Assembly (NCBI GenBank): GCA_022432975.1
Contig: CM039516.1
Span: forward strand, 30,272,051-30,336,050
Direction of reading: 5' to 3'
DNA: 64,000 nucleotides
Source: Begonia masoniana
Lineage: Eukaryota > Streptophyta > Magnoliopsida > Cucurbitales > Begoniaceae
This document shows positions 10,822-23,683 of this stretch, piece after piece (positions within the stretch are counted from its first letter, which is position 1; each line of letters opens with the position of its first letter). A program made the position numbers and the translations under genes. The notes beneath the pieces were generated by a model. The model saw only the letters and a program-made list of their open reading frames with translations, did not search any database and was not told the origin of the DNA.

Positions 10822-12357
10822 ACTGATGGGGAAAATTGTTGGGGAAGTTATACGCAACTTCTCACATAGCCATGCTTGACTAACCACCCACGTAGTTCTC
10901 CTAGGGTGTTTATAGCCATACGTTATCTGTTACAACTAAAAGAAGAGAAATAAGGCAAAATAAGAAAATTAACAGAAATTTAAATTTGGAGTTCCAAGTG
11001 GTATTGTGCCAATAATTAGCTATAAAGGGCCATCTAGTCCATTGCTTAGGGTGGGTACCCTCAGAAGAAGAGCGGACGATTGGGTCTCGAAATGCTCTCG
11101 GGACTAGTATCCGAGTTTAGACTACTCTCAAGACTGGGGCGTTCAGAACTTCTGGTTGAGCACCCAATGCTCAAACAAACACAAATGACTAGGGTTCGGG
11201 ACTGGCATCCGAAATCACAACGAAATGACGCTGCGGGAATGTATTTGCATATTTTCGAGAGAAATTTCTACGGAAGAAAAGGAACCCAATGAACGAACCG
11301 TGGGAACGATCTTGGGCATTATCAATAAGGAATTTGTAGATGAAAGTACCTTAAACTCCACGCTCACCTTTAAGGATAAAATGAATGACCACATCGTAAG
11401 AACACAAGTATGGTTGAACGCTTAGGGTGGGTACCCTCAGAAGAAGAGCGGACGATTGGGTCTCGAAATGCTCTCGGGACTAGTATCCGAGTTTTAGACT
11501 ACTCTCAAGACTGGGCGTTCAGAACTTCTGGTTGAGCACCCAATGCTCAACAAAAAAATACTAGGTTTCGTGACTGGCATCCAGAATCACGAAATGACGT
11601 CTGCGGGAATGTATTTTGCATATTTTCGAGAGAAATTTTCTACGAATAAAAGGAACCCAATGAACGAACCTTGGAACGATCTTTGGGCATCTCAATAAGG
11701 AATTTGTAGATGAAAGTACCTTAAAACTCCACGCATCACCTTTAAGGTAAAAATGAATGAAACATCGTAGAACACAAGTATTGAACTGACGGGAAAGATT
11801 GGTTGGGAAGTTATACGCAACTTCTCGCGTAGCCATGCTTGACTACCTACCCACGTAATTCGCGTATGGTGTTTATAGCCATGCGTTATCTGTTACAACT
11901 AAAAGAAGAGAAATAAGGAAAATAAGAAAATTAACATAAATTTAAATTAGGAGTTCGAAGTGGTATTGTGCCACTAATCAGCTATAAAGGGCCATCTAGT
12001 CCATTGCTTAGGGTGTGTACTCTTAGAAGAAAAGCAGACAATCGGATTGAACTGGTATCCAATTTTTAGAATACTCTCGAGACTGGGAGTTCGAAACTTC
12101 TGTGTGAGCACCCAAGGCTCAACAAAAAATACTAGGTTTCATGACTTGGTATCCAGAATCATGAAATTGCGTCTGCGGGAATGTATTTCGCATATTTTCG
12201 AGAGAATATTTGTATGAATAAAGGGAACCCAATGAACGAACCTTTGAACGATCTGGGGGCATCTCAATAAGGAATTTGTAGATGAAAGTACCTTAAAACT
12301 CCACACACCACCTTGAAGGTAAAAATGAATGAAACATCGTAGATCACAAGTATTGAA
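10822..12357. repeat. 577-bp tandem array, right part
   Basis: The array resumes immediately after the solo LTR's target duplication. One diverged unit runs 10822 to about 11418. A partial unit of ~370 bp follows to 11784, lacking the first third and joined at 'cgcttagggtgggtacc'. A further unit runs from 11785 to about 12357. These units are more diverged from each other than those on the left. Confidence 0.9.
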
Positions 12358-12959
12358 TGCTCTAGAAGGTCGGCCAACACTTTTACTCTTGATGCTGGAA
12401 ACAGAGCCTAATAGTTGTCGACCCCTTGGAGAGGTTTGTCGTCACTTTGGTGAAGGTGTTGACCTCTGTCGGAACCTATGAGGATTAACGGTGGTCCCTC
12501 GCTTAAAGGTGTCGACCCTTGCCTGGAAGTGTCAATCGGTACAGTCGACTCTTACTTATAAGTGCCAACTGTTGTGATACCCCTGCTTATAAGTGCCGAT
12601 TGGGCGGTCAACCCTTGTTCAAACCGTGCTAAACACAGGTCGACCCCTACTATGAAGGATCGACCGCTGCAAGGCCTGGATGCCACATGGTGTTGTATTT
12701 AATGAAAATTTTGTCGCATCAACGAAGTTCGCTGCCGTTTGTAGTCTTTCAGATTTGGTATCCTAATCCCGATATAAGATTGACCCATGTTTCCCTTAGT
12801 GTTGAGTGGGATTCTCATGACATCGACTTTTTTATAGGCTCGACTCAGTACCAGAGGTTGTTTCTTCTATGCGTAAGAGAGAGGTCATCATCAAGGTATG
12901 GGCTTTATGTTTTTTACATTGTATTACACTGTTGTATAAAAATCTTAGTTTGGTAAGTT
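12358..12959. other. Old LTR-like sequence, left of the Tekay insertion
   Basis: No coding region is convincing. The first 330 bp hold many imperfect repeats of gtcgaccc/gtgtcgacc. The sequence probably continues beyond the Tekay-type element at 23684, since the near-identical pentamers aagtt and gagtt flank that insertion. A retrotransposon LTR remnant is the best guess. Confidence 0.4.
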
Positions 12960-15900
12960 TGTAATGCCCCGAATTATATAAACCCGGTTTGTTACACATA
13001 CTACTGAACCGAACTATGACTTTTGAGAAAAATTTAAAATTTCATTCAATGGTCAAGATTTTGACTCTTAAAACGTTAAAACTTGCGGTGAAAAAATCAT
13101 CATATAAAAACAATCTTTATTAAAAATTAAAATATTCAAGGCAGTTGGTTGAAAGAGAAAGAGAAAACTGATCACGTTGTCCGGTCACTAAACGACAAAA
13201 GGAAGTCTTCTAATCACAAACAAAACAGAGTACATCATCCAGTCACTAAACGACAAATTGCTTCTTACATCTACTGATCACTAAACGACAACACTTCTAC
13301 TACATCTTCCGATAGGTCTAATACACGACATCCACCGATCACTAAACGACAAAACTTATTATAACATCTACCGATAGCTTTTACTAAGGCATCATCCGAT
13401 GGCTTTTACTGAAGACATCATCCGATGGCTTTTACTGAGATGGCTTTTACTGAAGACATCATCCGATGGCTTTTACTGAAGACATCATCCGATGGCTTTT
13501 ACTGAAGACATCATCCGATGGCTTTTACTGAAGACATCATCCGATGGCTTTTACTGAAGACATCATCCGATGGCTTTTACTGAAGACATCATCCGATGGC
13601 TTTTACTGAAGACATCATCCGATGGCTTTTACTGAAGACATCATCCGATGGCTTTTACTGAAGACATCATCCGATGGCTTTTACTGAAGACATCATCCGA
13701 TGGCTTTTACTGAAGACATCATCCGATGGCTTTTACTGAAGACATCATCCGATGGCTTTTACTGAAGACATCATCCGATGGCTTTTACTGAAGACATCAT
13801 CCGATGGCTTTTACTGAAGACATCATCCGATGGCTTTTACTGAAGACATCATCCGATGGCTTTTACTGAAGACATCATCCGATGGCTTTTACTGAAGACA
13901 TCATCCGATGGCTTTTACTGAAGACATCATCCGATGGCTTTTACTGAAGACATCATCCGATGGCTTTTACTGAAGACATCATCCGATGGCTTTTACTGAA
14001 GACATCATCCGATGGCTTTTACTGAAGACATCATCCGATGGCTTTTACTGAAGACATCATCCGATGGCTTTTACTGAAGACATCATCCGATGGCTTTTAC
14101 TGAAGACATCATCCGATGGCTTTTACTGAAGACATCATCCGATGGCTTTTACTGAAGACATCATCCGATGGCTTTTACTGAAGACATCATCCGATGGCTT
14201 TTACTGAAGACATCATCCGATGGCTTTTACTGAAGACATCATCCGATGGCTTTTACTGAAGACATCATCCGATGGCTTTTACTGAAGACATCATCCGATG
14301 GCTTTTACTGAAGACATCATCCGATGGCTTTTACTGAAGACATCATCCGATGGCTTTTACTGAAGACATCATCCGATGGCTTTTACTGAAGACATCATCC
14401 GATGGCTTTTACTGAAGACATCATCCGATGGCTTTTACTGAAGACATCATCCGATGGCTTTTACTGAAGACATCATCCGATGGCTTTTACTGAAGACATC
14501 ATCCGATGGCTTTTACTGAAGACATCATCCGATGGCTTTTACTGAAGACATCATCCGATGGCTTTTACTGAAGACATCATCCGATGGCTTTTACTGAAGA
14601 CATCATCCGATGGCTTTTACTGAAGACATCATCCGATGGCTTTTACTGAAGACATCATCCGATGGCTTTTACTGAAGACATCATCCGATGGCTTTTACTG
14701 AAGACATCATCCGATGGCTTTTACTGAAGACATCATCCGATGGCTTTTACTGAAGACATCATCCGATGGCTTTTACTGAAGACATCATCCGATGGCTTTT
14801 ACTGAAGACATCATCCGATGGCTTTTACTGAAGACATCATCCGATGGCTTTTACTGAAGACATCATCCGATGGCTTTTACTGAAGACATCATCCGATGGC
14901 TTTTACTGAAGACATCATCCGATGGCTTTTACTGAAGACAATTTCCTCTAAACACAGAGAAACTCCGACTACCAAGGAACCTGAGCATTTTACAAAAATC
15001 ATCCAAAACTACTTAAATCCGTGTATTACTCCAAAATTTGATAAAGGCCACTTTAAAAGAACTAACAGAGTATCATTATTAGAAAAAGACTCAGATTGTA
15101 TCCAAAACATCCAAAACTACTATTGTCACTAAAACTCCTAATATATATAAATTGTATCATGGTTCACTAAACCTTTTCATCTACTGACACCAGTTAAACC
15201 GCCTCATCAGAATCACCAATCCGTGGCATTGAAGTGCTCCCCCAACAGCCTAATCCTCAACATGTTCAGAGAACACACCTTCTGTTGCTTATTCACCTAC
15301 ATCACAAAACTCATCTATTAGCCTAATGCTAAGTAAATAAAGCAATAATGAAATGAAATGCTGAAACATAAATTCCTAACATGCAGTTTCTACTTTCTCA
15401 TCTCAGTTGCATATGCATTCGTTTGTGATCTGATCCCTCTGTGAAATTGGGAGTTGGATCACTTCTCCCAAAGTCATACATCATCTCTCTTGATTAAGGG
15501 GTGGATTAGTTCCCTTAACAACTGTTCAGATCCCCCTGTGAAATTGGGGTTTGGATCACTTCCCCCAAAGTCATACATCCTCTCTCTTGGTTAAGTGGCA
15601 GATTAGTTCCCTAAACAACTGTTACAGTCTGTTCATTCCTTACCACGCCATTTCATGTAAATTCATTTTCGCATAATTTTCAAAATATGATGCATGACAT
15701 ACAAACACATTCAAGCATGCACAATCCTACTGTTTTGTGATGTAGGCCCGAAGGCACAAGCATACTCTACTTACCTGGTCTCCGAAAAATCGCTCGGCTG
15801 TAAGTTGCCTTAGAAGCTCACACACCTAGAGTCACAACAGAGCATCAATCAAACTCTCACTAAGCTCCACCAGAAATCAACTAAAAGTTTAAGGAAACTA

Positions 15901-16318
15901 GTTTGAAACCCTGCTACTCGTGCATTCCCATTTATCACCAATAACCCGAACCTACTCTCACTCGCAGCATCCAAGAAATCCTCACATTGCACCCCCCCGG
16001 TCATCTAACTGCTAAAACATAAGAAAATGAGGAAGACGTACCTAGGTTGAAGGAAAATCGGGCGAGGGAATCGCCTAGAGGGTTCTGCTGCAGAGCTGAA
16101 GGCTGAAAGAAAAATGGTAAGCAGGATAGTGGCGGCTACAGTGCATTAAACCCAAACCTCTTTCCTTAAATAGGTTATCCATTATAAGTTCTCAATTTAC
16201 CACTGTGCCCTTACTTAGTCACTCATTAACCTAATTAATATTTCTCTCAATTTTCTCCACAACATGCTTACTATTAAAGAACAGAATAGAAATTGGTTTA
16301 ATAGAACCGGGTGTTACA
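12960..16318 (-). repeat. Left (3') LTR of the Tekay-like element
   Basis: 3359 bp bounded by TGTAATGCCCC and GTGTTACA. It is longer than the right LTR because of a 26-bp minisatellite of about 60 copies. It also contains a two-copy ~103-bp duplication at about 15430-15640 (gatcacttctcccaaagtc / gatcacttcccccaaagtc), shared with the right LTR at about 22795-22990. Next to it, at 16319-16335, minus-strand purine-rich sequence (aaggagggtagat) fits a polypurine tract. Confidence 0.88.
13390..14940. repeat. 26-bp minisatellite, ~60 copies, in the left LTR
   Basis: The 26-bp unit contains catccgatggcttttactg followed by aagacat. It is repeated head to tail with essentially no variation apart from one 18-bp truncated unit near 13430. 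The right LTR has only about one and a half units at the same position (near 21340). Confidence 0.97.
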
Positions 16319-16353
16319 ATCTACCCTCCTTAAAAGAATTTTGTCCATAAAAT

Positions 16354-16644
16354 TCAGTACCTGAACAGTTCTGGATGTTGGTCCATCATGTCTTGCTGGC
16401 GTTCCCAAGTCGTTTCCTCTATATTCTGGTTGTGCCACAAGACTTTCACTAGGGGAACCTCTTTGTTGCGCAATACCTTAACTGCATAGTCTAAGATCTT
16501 TACTGGTTTCTCCTCATAGGCAAGAGTAGGATGAATTTCAATGTTTTGCTGTTCCATAACCTGAGATGGATCCTTTATGCACTTCTTTAGCATAGAAACA
16601 TGGAACACATCGTGTATCCCTTTCATAGAAGTTGGTAGTTGCAA
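16354..16644 (-). pseudogene. Chromovirus pol C-terminus with chromodomain-like end
   Basis: 97 residues open on the minus strand. The part IHDVFHVSMLKK is the conserved end of the integrase C-terminal region. The part PVKILDYAVKVLRNK, then VPLVKVLWHN and EETTWERQQDM, has the layout of the Tekay/Del chromodomain-like module thought to steer integration to chromatin (family knowledge). It ends at TAG close to the purine tract and 3' LTR. A short frame-broken stretch (16645-16878) links it to the integrase core. Confidence 0.8.
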
Positions 16645-16878
16645 CTGATAAGTTGTTTTCCCAATCCTTTTTAAAATTAAGAATGATCAAATAAATCTGG
16701 GATTCAGCTTGCTTCTCTTTCCAAATCTCACAACTTCTTTGAATGGTGATACCTTAAGAAAAACTTCGTCTCCTACTTCAAATTCTAATTCTCTGCGCCT
16801 TCTGTCGGCATAACTTTTTTGCCAGCTTTGAGCTGTCAAGATTCATTGCCGGATAAGAGCAATTTTTTCCACTATCTG

Positions 16879-17748
16879 TTACACAATATCAAGACCAACC
16901 AAACGTGCTTCACCAACCTCATCCCAATACAAGGGAGATCTGCACTTACGTCCATATGATGCCTCATAGGGTGCCATTCCTATTGTTGCCTGAAATCCGT
17001 TATTATAAGAGAACTCCACTAATGATAAGTACTTACTCCAAGAACCCTGAAACTCTAATACACATGCACGAAGCATATCCTCTAATGTCTAAATGGTCCT
17101 TTCAGATTGTCCATTTGTTTGAGGGTGAAAGGCTGTACTAAAAGTGAGCTGTGTACCCATAGCTTTGTGCAGACTCTTCCAAAACTTGGATGTAAATCTA
17201 GAGTCTCGGTCAGAAACTATTGTGCTTGGAACTCCATGCAACCTAACAATCTCATGCACATACAATTCAGCAAGTTGATCCATCGAGTAGGTCATCTTCA
17301 TTGGCAGGAAATGGGCAGATTTGGTTAAACGATCTACTACCACCCAAATTGCATCATGTCCTTTAGTCGTTCTAGGCAATCCTACCACAAAGTCTATCGT
17401 TATTTGCTCTCATTTCTATTCGGGAACTGGTAAAGGTTGTAACATTCCAGCAGGTCTCTGATGCTCAGCTTTAACCTGTTGACAAACCAGACACGATTCT
17501 ACGTATTCTGCCACATTCCTCTTCATATTTGGCCACCAGTAGTGATGCTTTAGGTCTCTGTACATTTTTGTACATCCAGGGTGAACAGAGAGCTTAGAGG
17601 AATGCGATTCCAAAAGGATTTCTCTTCGAAGTTCATCATTAGTCGGAACAAACCATCTATTCCTAAACTTAAGGATTCCATCATCAGAATGGTTGAAATC
17701 CGACTTGTCAGTAGATTCCATGCTCAGTTTGTACTTGTTGCACTCCAC
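16879..17748 (-). pseudogene. Integrase of the Tekay-like element, broken
   Basis: Two adjacent open segments cover it. 17416-17748 has the HHCC zinc-binding part (HPGCTKMYRDLKHHYWWP, then ESCLVCQQVK). 16879-17388 has the DDE core: D in [16 protein letters not shown] in VSDRDSRF, and E in TNGQSERTI. The downstream conserved SYNNGFQATIGMAPYEASYG follows. Breaks occur between the zinc-binding part and the core, and in the linker (a stop near 17087). The product would have inserted the element's DNA; it cannot be made as one protein now. Confidence 0.85.
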
Positions 17749-17854
17749 ATCATTTATCTGAGCTTCCTTTATCCTTTCCAGAATGGTAGGTCGGTCTCAG
17801 GGATATGGTCGAAAGCATAGCTGATATACTGGATACTGCTTCTAAATTAAATCT

Positions 17855-19369
17855 TCAGAATTCTGTCTCTAAGGCTATCGGTATATCCAGAATCAATGCA
17901 GAGGCTGATGTTGTCACTCTACTCAAAGCATCTGCTACAACATTTGCTTTACCGGGATGGTATTTAATCTCAAAATCATAATCCTTCACAAATTCCAACC
18001 ATCGTCGTTGCCTCATATTTAATTCCTTCTGTGAGAAGATATATTTCAGACTCTTATGGTCCGAAAATATATCACAAGTTTGACCATACAAATAATGCCT
18101 CCAAATCTTGAGCGCAAAAATCACTGCAGCTAGTTCTAAGTCGTGTGTAGGGTAATTCTTCTCATGTGTTTTCAATTGTCTAGAGGCATAAGCTATTACT
18201 TTACCATCCTGCATTAACATACAACCAAGACCGATTTTGGAAGCATCACAGTAAATGCTAAACTTACGATCTTCAACTGGAAGGGTTAAAGTTGGAGCAT
18301 TGGTCAGCTTCTGTTTCACAGTCTGAAAACTATGCTCAGATTCATCAGTCCATATATACTTCACATTTTTCCTTGTTAACTTAGTAATGGGTGTAGCAAT
18401 CTTCGAAAATCCCTCAATGAACTTTCTATAATATCCTGCTAGTCCAAGAAAACACCTAATATCTGTAGCATTCCTCGGTTGGGGCCATTCCTTAACTGCT
18501 TGAACCTTAGCTGGATCGACAGATATTCCATCCCCAGAGATAACGTGTCCTAAAAAGTGAACTTGGTCCAACCAAAACTCACACTTAGAAAACTTGGCGT
18601 ATAATTGGTGCTGTTTTAATACTTCCAACACCAAGGTCAGGTGCCTAGCATGCTCATCCTTGGAACGGGAATAGATTAAAATATCATCCATAAACACTAT
18701 GACAAACTTATCCAAGTATTCATGAAACACCATATTCATAAGATCCATAAAGGCTGCTGGTGCATTTGTCAATCCAAAGGACATAACCAAAAACTCATAA
18801 TGCCCATACCTTGTACGAAAGGCTGTCTTAGGGATATCTTCAGTCTTGACTTTCAGTTGATAGTAATCGACCTAAGGTCGATCTTAGAGAAAACTCATGC
18901 ACCCTTAAGCTGGTCGAACAAATCATCAATTATTGGCAAGGGATACTTGTTCTTGATGGTTATTTTATTTAATTCCCTATAATCAATGCACATACACATC
19001 GATCCATCATTCTTTTTGACAAAAAGAACAGGTGCACCTCACGGTGAAAAGCTAGGGCGTATGAACCCTTTCTCCAACAGATCCTCTAACTGCTTCTTCA
19101 ATTATTTAAGTTCTGTTGGTGCTAATCTATATGGATTTTTAGACATAGGCTCAGCGCCGGGATAAACATCTACAACGAGTTCAATTTTCCTATCTGGCGG
19201 CAAACCAGGAAGGTCATCTAAGAATACTTCAGGAAAGTCTTGGACAACTAAGACATTTTGTGGATTTGCCTCCCCTACAAGTTGTGTGTCTAAAACGCTA
19301 GCTAAGAAGCAGGATTACTCTCCACATAGGGAAGGTCTAGTGTTAATAGAAGTCATCACAGACATTTCC
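17855..19369 (-). pseudogene. Reverse transcriptase and RNase H of the Tekay-like element, broken
   Basis: The open segment 17855-18790 covers the RT C-terminal half and RNase [11 protein letters not shown] carries the catalytic DD pair (F in place of the usual Y or V). [16 protein letters not shown] follows, then RNase H with [18 protein letters not shown] and [17 protein letters not shown]. Upstream, 18791-19369 still shows RT sequence ([35 protein letters not shown]) but with several stop codons and frame changes. The enzyme is therefore dead. Order and spacing match other chromovirus pol genes. Confidence 0.85.
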
Positions 19370-20751
19370 TTACTCTTCCTTGAACAACCAGTCCATTCCT
19401 AGGATTACATCAAATCCCGTTATATTCATAATAAGAACAGCAGGTAGATTTACGTTCCCTACTAACACATCACTGTCAAGTATCACTTGGTTAGAGTGCA
19501 TGCGTTCACCAGAGGGTAATGCAATATTAAACACATGCACGGAAGGGGTAACATGTACATCTAATTTAACAGCAAATGCAGATGCTATAAATGAATGAGT
19601 TGCACCAGAATCTAATAAGGTAAAAGCAGGCACTGAGTTAATCAATATCGTACCTGACACAACAGCGGGCTGTTCCCCACCCGACTCCATCATGGAGAAT
19701 ATCCTCGGTTTAACCATTGCAGGGCCACTCTTAGGAGCTGGGCAGTCTCTGTTAATATGGCCGACCTTGTTACAATTGTAGCATCTGGTGATTCTAGGCT
19801 TCGGGTATTCTTTGATCGTGTGTCCAACCTCCTCACAGTTGAAACACTCCCCAAAGCCCAATCTGCACTCGCCCGGGTGGTACTTCAAGCACTTAGGACA
19901 CTAGGGGAATTTCCTGACATTCTGTACCTTCCCTCCTGTTCCTTAGCTACTCTGACCTTCACTAGGCCTCTTCATTCCCCTTTGTTGGTGTGGCTGGACC
20001 AACTTTTGTGGGACCTCTTTTGGTTCAGCACACTTCCTTTCAGCTTCTTCCACTTCCAGAGCAGTAGACACAACTTCACTGAATGACAAGCCTTTAATAT
20101 CACAAAATTAACTCCTAGGTAAATTTCCGGCTTCAGCCCATGCACAAATTTGAACACCTTATCCTCGTCCCTGTGAGCAAAATGTCCAGCAAACCTGGAC
20201 AGGGACTCGAACTGCCTACTGTACTCGGCCACAGACCCTGTCTGCTTCAAGTTCAGAAATTCTAACTTCTTTGCAGTTTGGACAGTACCGTTGAAGTACT
20301 TCTCGTAGAAAATGTCCTTGAATTGTGACCAAGGCATTACCAAAACATCAGTGGTGGTCTTTATTGATTCCCACCAGTGTTGAGCATCACCAGCCAAATG
20401 AAACGTTGCCAACGTGACCTTGTCTCTTTCTCCAATGTTGGCACACCTAAACATACTCTCAATCTTTCTAAGCCATCCTTCAGCAATAACTGGATCAGAT
20501 GACTGTCCATCAAACGTGGGTGGTCGTAATCTCCTGAATCTATCTCCAGAATGTTCATTGCTAGAACTCGAGTTGGCACTTCCCTATACCTTTCGGTTCA
20601 ACAGCATTCCTAACTGATCGGACTGCTGACGCACTAAGTCTGTTTGTTGACGTACCAGATCTGTCAGCTGCCTAATCATGCTAGGATCCTCCTCAGCTCT
20701 TACGTTGGGCATCTCTCTTAGTACTCTTGGTCTTCCTGGTCGTCTTGTCAT
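19370..20751 (-). pseudogene. Gag, zinc knuckles and protease of the Tekay-like element, broken
   Basis: A likely gag start is the ATG at 20751-20749, with MTRRPGRPR. A stop codon interrupts near 20590. Retrotransposon-gag core sequence follows (ATFHLAGDAQHWWESI, FKDIFYEKYF, YSRQFESLSRFA). Then two zinc knuckles: the first reads CFNCEEVGHTIKEY, with its last Cys replaced by Tyr; the second, CYNCNKVGHINRDC, is intact. The aspartic protease has LLDSGATHSFI. At least one frame change lies near 19890-19972. Confidence 0.85.
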
Positions 20752-20891
20752 TTTATATACTCCTGTTCAAGGTTAACTACTCCCATAAACATCTAATAAC
20801 TAAGGTTAACATAAACACTTACAGTTGTTGGAGTACTCCCATGCGACGATCGGCACTGATGAATAATCTTTTGAACGGTTTAACTGAATGT

Positions 20892-20902
20892 CTCTGATAC
20901 CA
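20892..20902 (-). other. Primer-binding site (initiator Met tRNA)
   Basis: The minus strand reads TGGTATCAGAG, the usual plant retrotransposon primer site complementary to the initiator Met tRNA 3' end. It lies 3 bp inside the right LTR edge, which fixes the element's orientation. Confidence 0.9.
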
Positions 20903-20905
20903 TAC

Positions 20906-23683
20906 TGTAACGCCCCGAATTATATAAACTCGGTTTGTTACACATACTACTGAACTGAACTATGACTTTTGAGAAAAATTTAAAATTTCATTCAATGGTC
21001 AAGATTTTGACTCTTAAAACGTTAAAACTTGCAGCGGAAAAATCATCATATAAAAACAATCTTTATTAAAAATTAAAATATTCAAGGCAGTTGGTTGAAA
21101 GAGAAAGAGAAAACTGATCACGTTATCCGGTCACTAAACGACAAAAGGAAGTCTTCTAATCACAAACAAAACAGAGCACATCATCCGGTCACTAAACGAC
21201 AAATTACTTCCTACATCTACCGATCACTAAATGACAACACTTCTACTACATCTTTTGATAGGTCTAATACACGACGTCCACCGATCACTAAACGACAAAA
21301 CTTATTATACACATCTACCGATAGCTTTTACTAAGGCATCATCGATGGCTTTTACTGAAGACATCATCCCGATGACGTCAGCCGGACAGTTATCCAACTA
21401 TATTATCGGTAGACAACGTCTTCCGACAGACAACAGAAACAACAACTCAACATAATAGCAAATTTCACTCTAAACACAGAGAAACTCCGACTACCAAGGA
21501 ACCTGAGCATTTTACAAAAATTATCCAAAACTACTTAAATCCGTGTATTACTCCAAATATGGTCAATGCCACTTTAAAGAACTAAACGAGTATCATTATT
21601 AGAAAAAAAACTCAGATTGTATCCAAAAACAGCCAAAACTACTTTGTCACTAAAACTAATCCCAATATATAAATTGTATCATGGTCACTAAACCGTCTCA
21701 TTCTACTGACACCAGTTAACAGTACACCTCATCAGAATCACCAATTCGTTGCATTGAAGTGCTCCCCCACAGCCTAATCCTCAACATGTTCAGAGAACAC
21801 ACCTTCTGTTGCTTTTTCACCTACATCATAAAACTCATCTATAGCCTAATGCTAAGTAAATAAAGCATAATGAAATAAATACTGAAACATAAATTCCTAA
21901 CATGCAATTTCTACTTTCTCTCAGTCGTTGCATATCGCTTCCGATGGCTTTTACTGAAGACATCATCCGATGGCTTTTACTGAAGACATCATCCGATGGC
22001 TTTTACTGAAGACATCATCCGATGGCTTTTACTGAAGACATCATCCGATGGCTTTTACTGAAGACATCATCCGATGGCTTTTACTGAAGACATCATCCGA
22101 TGGCTTTTACTGAAGACATCATCCGATGGCTTTTACTGAAGACATCATCCGATGGCTTTTACTGAAGACATCATCCGATGGCTTTTACTGAAGACATCAT
22201 CCGATGGCTTTTACTGAAGACATCATCCGATGGCTTTTACTGAAGACATCATCCGATGGCTTTTACTGAAGACATCATCCGATGGCTTTTACTGAAGACA
22301 TCATCCGATGGCTTTTACTGAAGACATCATCCGATGGCTTTTACTGAAGACATCATCCGATGGCTTTTACTGAAGACATCATCCGATGGCTTTTACTGAA
22401 GACATCATCCGATGGCTTTTACTGAAGACATCATCCGATGTATTAGAAAAAAACTCAGATTGTATCCAAAACATCCAAAACTACTATTGTCACTAAAACT
22501 CCCAATATATATAAATTGTATCATGGTTCACTAAACCTTCTCATCTACTGACACCAGTTAAACAGCCTCATCAGAATCACCAATTCGTTGCATTGAAGTG
22601 CTCCCCCAACAGCCTAATCCTCAACATGTTCAGAGAACACACCTTCTGTTGCTTTTTCACCTACATCATAAAACTCATCTATTAGCCTAATGCTAAGTAA
22701 ATAAAGCAATAATGAAATGAAATACTGAAACATAAATTCCTAACATGCAATTTCTACTTTCTCATCTCAGTTGCATATGCATTCGTTTATGATCTGATCC
22801 CCTCATAAAATTAAGAGTTGGATCACTTCTCCCAAAGTCATACATCATCTCTCTTGATTAAGGGGCGGATTAGTTCTCTTAACAACTGTTTAGATCCCCC
22901 TGTGAAATTGGGATTTGGATCACTTCCCCCAAAGTCATACATCCTCTCTCTTGGTTAAGGGACAGATTAGTTCCCTAAACAATTGTTACAGTCTGTTCAT
23001 TCCTTACCACGTCATTTCATGTAAATTCATTTTCGCATAATTTTCAAAATATGATGCATGGCATACAAACACATTCAAGTATGCACAATCCTACTGTTTT
23101 GTGATGTAGGCTCGAAGACACAAGCATACTCTACTTACCTGGTCTCCGGGAAATCGCTCGGCTGTAAGTTGCCTTAGAAGCTCACACACCTAGAGTCACA
23201 ACAGAGCATCAATCAAACTCTCAATAAGCTCCACCAAAAATCAACCAGAAGTTTAAGGAAACTAGTTTGAAATCCTACTACTCGTGCATTCTCATTTATC
23301 AACAATAACCCGAACCTACTCTCACTCGCAGCATCCTAGAAATCCTCACATTGCACCCCCTTTGGTCATCTAACTGCTAAAACATAAGAAAATGAGGAAG
23401 ACGTACCTAGGTTGACGGAAAATCGGGCGAGGGAATTGCCTAGAGGGTTCTGCTGCAGAGCTGAAGGCTGAAAGAGAAATGGTAAGCAGGATAGTGGCGG
23501 CTACAGTGCATTAAACCCAAACCTCTTTCCTTAAATAGGTTATCCATTATAAGTTCTCAATTTACCACTATGCCCTTACTTAGTCACTCATTAACCTAAT
23601 TAATATTTCCCTTAATTTTCTCCACAACATGCTTACTATTAAATAACAGAATAGAAATTGGTTTAATAGAACCGGGTGTTACA
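20906..23683 (-). repeat. Right (5') LTR of the Tekay-like element, rearranged
   Basis: 2778 bp, bounded TGTAACGCCCC and GTGTTACA. It matches the left LTR at both ends. At 21940-22440 it holds about 19 copies of the 26-bp unit at a place where the left LTR has none. Sequence before that array (about 21592-21938) is repeated after it (about 22439-22780). It also keeps ~100 bp (21370-21470, including gatgacgtcagccggacag) missing from the left LTR. Confidence 0.88.
21940..22440. repeat. 26-bp minisatellite, ~19 copies, in the right LTR
   Basis: Same unit as at 13390-14940, again without visible variation, but inserted ~600 bp further along the LTR and bordered by a duplication of ~340 bp of LTR sequence. 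Confidence 0.97.

Larger units (their letters stand above)
12960..23683 (-). mobile_element. Ty3-gypsy chromovirus (Tekay/Del-like), defective, full length
   Basis: Two long terminal repeats start TGTAA.GCCCCGAATTATATAAAC and end GGGTGTTACA, at 12960-16318 and 20906-23683. The flanking pentamers are aagtt and gagtt (one mismatch). The primer-binding site next to the right LTR matches initiator Met tRNA. Internal order on the minus strand is gag, zinc knuckles, protease, RT, RNase H, integrase, chromodomain-like end, which is standard for plant chromoviruses; the C-terminal sequence style is that of Tekay/Del. Several stops and frameshifts make it defective. The LTRs differ in many places and in minisatellite content, so the insertion is not very recent. 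Confidence 0.9.

Noticed and set aside
13390..14940. CRISPR-like regular repeat
   Set aside because: Direct head-to-tail repeats with no spacers, in a plant retrotransposon LTR.
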